From Spirochaetaceae bacterium (lineage in GTDB: Bacteria; Spirochaetota; Spirochaetia; Treponematales; Breznakiellaceae): DNA of 17,917 bases. This document shows, piece by piece, positions 14,412 to 17,917 of the stretch (position 1 is the first letter of the stretch; every line of letters starts with the position of its first letter). The notes beneath the pieces were generated by a model, which was not told the DNA's origin, did no database searches, and was given only the letters and a program-made list of their open reading frames with translations. The DNA lies in assembly GCA_031257075.1 (NCBI GenBank), contig JAIRPM010000106.1, positions 1-17,917 of the forward strand, written 5' to 3'. A program made the position numbers and the translations under genes.

Positions 14412-14457
14412 TTGCCGGAAACGTATGTTTTTGGATTCTTTTTTTGTGAGGGTTAGT

Positions 14458-14862
14458 ATGAACAATCTAAACTCAATTTTAATCGAAGGAAATTTGGTAA
14501 GAGACCCAGTGTTCCGTTCAACAGCAAAAGGCACGTCGCTCTGTACTTTTAGTCTTGCCTCAAACCGGTATTACAAGCAGGATGCCGGTTTGGAAAAAGA
14601 AGTCAGTTTTTTCGAGGTGGAAACATGGGCAAAATTGGCCGAAAATTGCCACAATTTAGGCAAAAAAGGCCGAGGTGTCCGTGTTGTAGGGAGGCTAAAA
14701 CAAGACCGTTGGAATGACCCTGAAGGCAAAGTGCATTCAAAAATAACGATTGTTGCCGAACACGTTGAATTCAGGCCTGATTTCAAAGTTGCCGGCTCCG
14801 CGCCGGCCGAAAAAGCGGTAGAAAAAGAAGAAGACCTCTATCAAGAAGCCGTTTGTTTCTAA
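14458..14862 (+). CDS. ssb: Single-stranded DNA-binding protein
   Basis: Binds and protects single-stranded DNA in replication, repair and recombination. The ATG at 14458 has GAGGG about 6 bases upstream; the open frame upstream of it (from 14365) lacks family sequence. The 134 residues form one OB fold, with MNNLNSILIEGNLVRDPVF at the start, FSLASNRYYK, FFEVETWAKLAENCH, KKGRGVRVVGRLKQDRW, and ITIVAEHVEFRP closing the domain near residue 110. The tail is short (~25 residues) and charged (EKAVEKEEDLYQEAVCF). It keeps acidic residues and a terminal Phe but lacks the canonical DDIPF partner-binding tip. ssb usually sits between rpsF and rpsR; here it follows a YmdB-family gene, so it may be a second paralogue. 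It is the last gene of the clpP operon, before a strong terminator. Confidence 0.93.
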   Translation: MNNLNSILIEGNLVRDPVFRSTAKGTSLCTFSLASNRYYKQDAGLEKEVSFFEVETWAKLAENCHNLGKKGRGVRVVGRLKQDRWNDPEGKVHSKITIVAEHVEFRPDFKVAGSAPAEKAVEKEEDLYQEAVCF

Positions 14863-14886
14863 AGCAACGTCGTTTCCAGCGTTGCC

Positions 14887-14926
14887 CCGGCCGTGTTGAA
14901 CCTTTGGTTCAATGCGGCCGGTTTTT
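14887..14926 (+). terminator. Strong Rho-independent terminator of the clpP-ssb operon
   Basis: A 16-pair stem (14887-14902 with 14906-14921, including two G:U pairs), a 3-base TTT loop, and a TTTTT run at 14922-14926. The GC-rich base (CCGGCC/GGCCGG) next to the T run is the classic layout. A smaller inverted repeat GCAACG/CGTTGC (14864-14869/14880-14885) precedes it. The converging permease gene ends 33 bases downstream. Confidence 0.9.
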
Positions 14927-14958
14927 GCGCAAAGTCAGCAAAACGCGCATGTTTTGTT

Positions 14959-15900
14959 TCAAACTTCCGCATCGTCATTTTTTACGATAAAAGTACTGGC
15001 ATAAAAAACGGCTATAACCATCATCATAAGAATAACGCCGATAGCCGCGCCGGCACCGGTATCCCGCGCAGTGTTGGCGGCGGATGAAGCGCCGAAAACC
15101 AATTCGTACATATAGTTCATAGGGGCAACCGTATCGTTGGAGAGGTTTACCGGGCTGAACAACTGACCCCACACAAAAAAACCTACGGTAAATACCGTCC
15201 ACATTACAAGGTTGGTACGCAGCACCCCGCGCATGTTGGGAATGGTAACGTAGACAAACCGTTGAAAAATAGTTGCCCCTTCGAGGAGCGCGGCTTCGTA
15301 ATAATCGCGGGGTATCTGCTCAATCCCGCTTATGAAAATAAGCATATGATAGCCAACCATGCCGAAACAGTATGCGGCAAGCATACTCCAAAAAAGGATG
15401 CCGGGTGATGTCCACAGTGTCGCGGCGGCAGCCTTGAAACCAAGCCCAGCAAAAATGCTGTGGAGGAGGCCGTAATTCGGGTTGTACACATAGTTTATCC
15501 ACATAGTTCCCATCGCAATGGCGCTGACTACATTGGGCAGATAGATGACGCTGCGAAAAAACTTGGTTGTACGGCCGGCGCTCCGGCCGTTTTTCTGGCC
15601 GGTACTGCCGCTGGTAAGAATTACGGCAAAGAGGAGGGCAAGCGCCATTACGCCGATACCGCCGCAAAACCAGATGCGCCCTATGTTTTTAAGCGATTGT
15701 AGAAAAACCGGCGTGGTAAAGAGTTTTTTGTAGTTTGCAAAGCCGGTAAAAGCCCATTTCCTTACCGGGTCGGAGACGCTTTCCACAGCGAAAAAACTCA
15801 TTATGGTTGTACGAAAAGTGGGATAGAGAAAAACCAGCGCATAACAAAGCAAGGCTGGCCCAAGAAACACCGCGACAACTGGCTTTTTTACGGTAAGCAT
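14959..15900 (-). CDS. CUT1 sugar ABC transporter permease (MalF/UgpA type)
   Basis: Inner-membrane permease subunit that moves sugar delivered by the binding lipoprotein encoded upstream. The ATG at 15900 is chosen over the longer frame (to 15987) because GGAG lies 5 bases upstream and the protein then starts MLTVKKPVVAVFLGPALLCY, running straight into the first membrane helix; length 313 residues. About six helices are seen: PVVAVFLGPALLCYALVFLY, the FCGGIGVMALALLFAVIL segment, SVIYLPNVVSAIAMGTMWIN, FWSMLAAYCFGMVGYHMLIF, TNLVMWTVFTVGFFVWGQLF and GVILMMMVIAVFYASTFIV. The EAA loop for ATPase contact is EAALLEGATIFQRFVYVTIP. No MalG-type permease or ATPase follows; the gene ends against ssb. 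The partner may be encoded elsewhere. Confidence 0.93.
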   Translation of the reverse strand: MLTVKKPVVAVFLGPALLCYALVFLYPTFRTTIMSFFAVESVSDPVRKWAFTGFANYKKLFTTPVFLQSLKNIGRIWFCGGIGVMALALLFAVILTSGSTGQKNGRSAGRTTKFFRSVIYLPNVVSAIAMGTMWINYVYNPNYGLLHSIFAGLGFKAAAATLWTSPGILFWSMLAAYCFGMVGYHMLIFISGIEQIPRDYYEAALLEGATIFQRFVYVTIPNMRGVLRTNLVMWTVFTVGFFVWGQLFSPVNLSNDTVAPMNYMYELVFGASSAANTARDTGAGAAIGVILMMMVIAVFYASTFIVKNDDAEV

Positions 15901-15917
15901 AGGAACTCCGTGCCAGC

Positions 15918-15952
15918 AAGCGCTTTTCCGGCAATTGCCGGCACAAGCGCTT
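15918..15952. promoter_or_regulatory. Double-palindrome element between binding-protein and permease genes
   Basis: Two copies of the self-complementary AAGCGCTT (15918-15925 and 15945-15952) flank a perfect 14-base palindrome, CCGGCAATTGCCGG (15928-15941). As RNA they can stack into one hairpin of about 8 plus 5 pairs. It fills the 64-base gap, 17 bases before the permease start. Intercistronic hairpins at this place commonly protect or stop the upstream binding-protein message, giving more binding protein than permease. The boxes also resemble LacI-family operators. Confidence 0.6.
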
Positions 15953-15964
15953 ACAAGCCGGCGA

Positions 15965-17200
15965 TTATTTTGCCATATTCGCCGCAAATTGCGCGGCGTT
16001 TATGTCGCCTTTTATCAGTTTTGCAAAATTTTCTTTAATCTTTGCGTTGATTTCGGCTTTATCTTCCATACCAACTGCCCATGGCAAACGTTTTGTAGTA
16101 GCCTCTACTACCGTTTTCGCTTCGGCAAGGGCTTCAGGCCATGCCGAAGCATTGGACATGGGGATACCCAAGCTTTCCTGAGCCAGCGTGGCATCCCATT
16201 CGCCGGTGGTAAGCCACACGACAAAGCGGAATGCTTCTTCCGGGTATTTGGTGTTTTTGTTAATGCCGAAACTCTGCGCCCCAAAATTGTTGGCATGTAT
16301 GCCATCGCCGGCCGCGTCAATAGCGGGCCATGCAAACGCGCCCCACTTCATACCGGGGGCATTCCCCTTGATTTCATTGGGCAGCCATGTGCCGTTGAGG
16401 TACATAGCCGCTTTGCCGGCGGCAAAGTCGTTCACTTGTCCTGCCGGAAACACGTTGGCGGCGGCGGTAGGGATAATGTAACCGTTTTTTGCCATGTTTT
16501 CCCAGATTTGCCCGAAAAGGAGAACCGCGGGAACGTTAAAATCACCGGTGTTTACCATTTTTGAAGCGGCATCAAGGCCGGCAATACGGTCTATCGTATA
16601 ACCAAACAAACACGCCATATAGGCATCATCCACTGTGATGCCCGCCACGCCTATTGCTTTAAGTTTTTCACAGGCCGCAAGAAATTCATCCCATGACGCA
16701 GGCGTTGATGTGATACCGGCTTTGGTAAACAAATCTTTGTTGTAAAGCGTAAGGAAAGCCATAGGCTGGTAAGGAATGTTTTTGATAGTCCCGCCTCCAA
16801 GCTGCCGCGCAAGGTCAAGAAGCGTACTGTTGACCACAGTATTGTAAGGCTGCCCGCCGGTAGTTGAGTAAACATTACCGGTATACGCATCAAGCGGCAA
16901 AAGATAGTTGCCCCATGTGTTGGCTACCCGTTCGATATCTTCATCAAACAGGTCTATGGTTTCACCGGCATCGAGCGCGGGCTGCAGGGTTTTACGTATA
17001 TCCCGCCCATTAAAATTGACATCCACTTTTATGCCGGTTTCCTGGGTAAAGGCTTCGGCAGCGCGGGCTATTACCAGTCCCTGCGGTTCCGCTTCATTCC
17101 ACATAGACCAGTACACCAGCCGGGCGCTGTCATCGCTCTTTTTGGCGCATCCTGTCAAAACCGCCGCGATGCAGGCTGCGGCAATGATAATTCGTTTCAT
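15965..17200 (-). CDS. Sugar-binding lipoprotein of a CUT1 ABC transporter
   Basis: High-affinity extracytoplasmic binding protein (SBP_bac_1/8 family) that delivers an oligosaccharide or related solute to the permease. The ATG at 17200 has GGAGG six bases upstream (17206-17210); the open frame to 17224 is not needed. The 411 residues begin with a lipoprotein signal, MKRIIIAAACIAAVLTGC, with the lipobox LTGC (Cys18). The mature protein shows LVYWSMWNEAEPQG, FTQETGIKVDVNFNGRDI, DLFDEDIERV, PYQPMAFLTLYNKDLFTKAG, TPASWDEFLAACEKLKAIG and the C-lobe GKAAMYLNGTWLPNEI and NTKYPEEAFRFVVWLTTGEW, all standard for the family. The ligand cannot be read from sequence. First gene of the transporter unit, driven by a near-consensus promoter. 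Confidence 0.95.
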   Translation of the reverse strand: MKRIIIAAACIAAVLTGCAKKSDDSARLVYWSMWNEAEPQGLVIARAAEAFTQETGIKVDVNFNGRDIRKTLQPALDAGETIDLFDEDIERVANTWGNYLLPLDAYTGNVYSTTGGQPYNTVVNSTLLDLARQLGGGTIKNIPYQPMAFLTLYNKDLFTKAGITSTPASWDEFLAACEKLKAIGVAGITVDDAYMACLFGYTIDRIAGLDAASKMVNTGDFNVPAVLLFGQIWENMAKNGYIIPTAAANVFPAGQVNDFAAGKAAMYLNGTWLPNEIKGNAPGMKWGAFAWPAIDAAGDGIHANNFGAQSFGINKNTKYPEEAFRFVVWLTTGEWDATLAQESLGIPMSNASAWPEALAEAKTVVEATTKRLPWAVGMEDKAEINAKIKENFAKLIKGDINAAQFAANMAK

Positions 17201-17235
17201 AAATTCCTCCAAAACAAAATACAAACAGAGTCTCC

Positions 17236-17267
17236 CGTACTGTTTTGCCCAACGGCAAAACAGTACG
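17236..17267. promoter_or_regulatory. Perfect 14-bp hairpin in the 5' leader of the transporter operon
   Basis: CGTACTGTTTTGCC (17236-17249) is followed by a 4-base loop (CAAC) and the exact inverted copy GGCAAAACAGTACG (17254-17267). With transcription predicted to start near 17275, the structure is at about +8 to +40 of the mRNA, 25 bases upstream of the ribosome-binding site. It could be an operator palindrome or a 5' mRNA-stabilising stem. There is no T run, so it is not an obvious terminator for this direction. Confidence 0.7.
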
Positions 17268-17281
17268 CAAGTCTGGTTACA

Positions 17282-17310
17282 AGTACAATGAAAACAATGT
17301 ATCTTGTCAA
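17282..17310 (-). promoter_or_regulatory. Near-consensus sigma70 promoter of the sugar transporter operon
   Basis: On the minus strand a perfect TTGACA (17310-17305) is separated by exactly 17 bases from TGTACT (17287-17282), which matches four of six -10 positions. The predicted start is near 17275, giving a leader of about 75 bases with a hairpin and a GGAGG site. It is the only promoter in the window with a good -35. Confidence 0.65.
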
Positions 17311-17367
17311 GGGAAGTACAGCCGGCGGCGAGTTTCGCCTCTACCGCGTTGTTTATGCCGGTTGTAA

Positions 17368-17917
17368 CCCCCGGCGGTGGGGGAACTAACGCCGTTTGCT
17401 GAGGTTACGCCGCAGATAGCGCTGTATTTTTACGAGGGAGCGCCACGGGGCGAGATATGGTATACCACCGATGGCAGCGACCCGCACTGCCGGTGAAACT
17501 ATTGCTGATAATGGAAGAATGAGTGATGAAGCAAAGAAAAAAAATTAGATGCAATTATTCAAGAAGCAGTGGATGGCAAAAATTTACATTTAAAAATGGC
17601 GCTAAAGAAGGTAATGCCGGCTGAAGCGGCGGATGTAAAACAGCAAGGCGGTCCTGATGTATCAGGTCTTGTCCATGAAGTAACGGCAAAGGAATTACGC
17701 CATGCTTTGAATCAGCATGGTCAAGCGGATGAGGCAACACGCCATCCCGGTCAACGCCCGCTTACAATACATGACTTAAAACTTATTCCCGCTGTGATAA
17801 ATGAACCGACAGAAATAAAAGTTCAATTGCATGGCAAAAATAAATCAAGTATTGTTTATAGTAAGATTTTTGATAACAGTAAAATACAATATGTCGAACG
17901 CATTTTAGAAACATCGA
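17368..17917 (+). pseudogene. Frameshifted gene: chitobiase-C-like segment joined to a PBECR-like nuclease domain (3' end outside window)
   Basis: Three short frames join into one sensible protein if two single-base shifts are allowed. Segment 1 (17368-17484) reads PFAEVTPQIALYFY, then GEIWYTTDGSDP, the pattern of the chitobiase/hexosaminidase C-terminal (CHB_HEX_C) beta-sandwich. A one-base insertion near CCCGC (17481-17485) would otherwise stop it at the TGA at 17494. Segment 2 (17486-17545) continues TAGETIADNGRMSDEAKK. At an A8 run (17537-17544) the frame shifts back, giving KLDAIIQEAVDGKNLHLKMA and, from about 17668, VHEVTAKELRHALNQHG, GQRPLTIHDLKLIP and NKSSIVYSKIF to the window end. 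The last block resembles the phage-associated PBECR (Barnase-EndoU-ColicinE5/D-RelE-like) nuclease domains. The shifts cancel, so the total length is kept. A further break may lie at C5 (17368-17372); sequence upstream of it is unclear. A functional version starting at ATG 17519 with slippage at A8 is possible. Confidence 0.55.

Noticed and set aside
14365..14457. N-terminal extension of SSB (31 codons upstream of 14458)
   Set aside because: The OB-fold starts at MNNLNS, which has its own GAGGG site; the upstream codons have no family resemblance.
15935..16564. Long plus-strand frame (209 codons) opposite the binding-protein gene
   Set aside because: It is antisense to a gene with clear family motifs, has no recognisable protein features, and has low-complexity composition expected of a shadow frame.
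17475..17493. 18 of 19 bases identical to 2115-2133 (CAGCGACCCGCACT then one mismatch)
   Set aside because: Both places encode Ser-Asp-Pro in GC-biased codons; the match is short, does not extend, and can be chance, so no repeat or gene conversion is claimed.

Overview
The window looks like chromosomal DNA from a diderm bacterium, most probably a spirochaete of the Treponema type. This is inferred from the gene types: aromatic-ended outer-membrane barrels, a POTRA-barrel protein, a CheW adaptor, a second-type ClpP, a CUT1 sugar transporter, and a mix of Shine-Dalgarno-led and apparently leaderless genes. No rRNA, tRNA, CRISPR array or intact insertion sequence was seen, and taxonomy cannot be proven from the sequence alone.

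Layout, left to right. (1) Positions 1-3473, plus strand: the C-terminal end of a GT1 glycosyltransferase cut by the window edge, a Wzi-like outer-membrane barrel, and a secreted protein of unknown function. (2) Positions 3500-4903, minus strand: a two-gene unit, cheW then metA. MetA carries Glu111, which predicts acetyl-CoA rather than succinyl-CoA use. (3) Positions 5055-8108, plus strand: a 1017-codon exported protein that appears to join a gluzincin metallopeptidase domain, a beta-propeller-like middle and a C-terminal outer-membrane barrel. (4) Positions 8127-12331, minus strand: hisS, a possible 23-codon coupling ORF, a TraX-family membrane protein, a one-POTRA barrel protein and a small exported protein, probably one operon. 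(5) Positions 12402-14862, plus strand: clpP2 with a poly-aspartate head, a DUF3842 protein, a YmdB-family protein with altered metal ligands and an ssb with an unusual tail, ended by a strong intrinsic terminator. (6) Positions 14959-17310, minus strand: a sugar-binding lipoprotein and one permease of a CUT1 ABC importer, with a near-consensus sigma70 promoter, a perfect 14-bp 5'-UTR hairpin and an intercistronic double palindrome. (7) Positions 17368-17917, plus strand: a broken gene reading through a chitobiase-C-like segment into a phage-type PBECR-like nuclease domain, with offsetting frameshifts.

The main themes are cell-envelope proteins (three barrels, a glycosyltransferase), housekeeping (hisS, clpP, ssb), and a link between methionine synthesis and chemotaxis. 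The strongest second looks are the -10-like hexamers placed 5-10 bases ahead of start codons that lack a Shine-Dalgarno (leaderless mRNAs), the frameshifted nuclease gene at the right edge, the YmdB homologue with replaced ligands, and the peptidase-propeller-barrel fusion.
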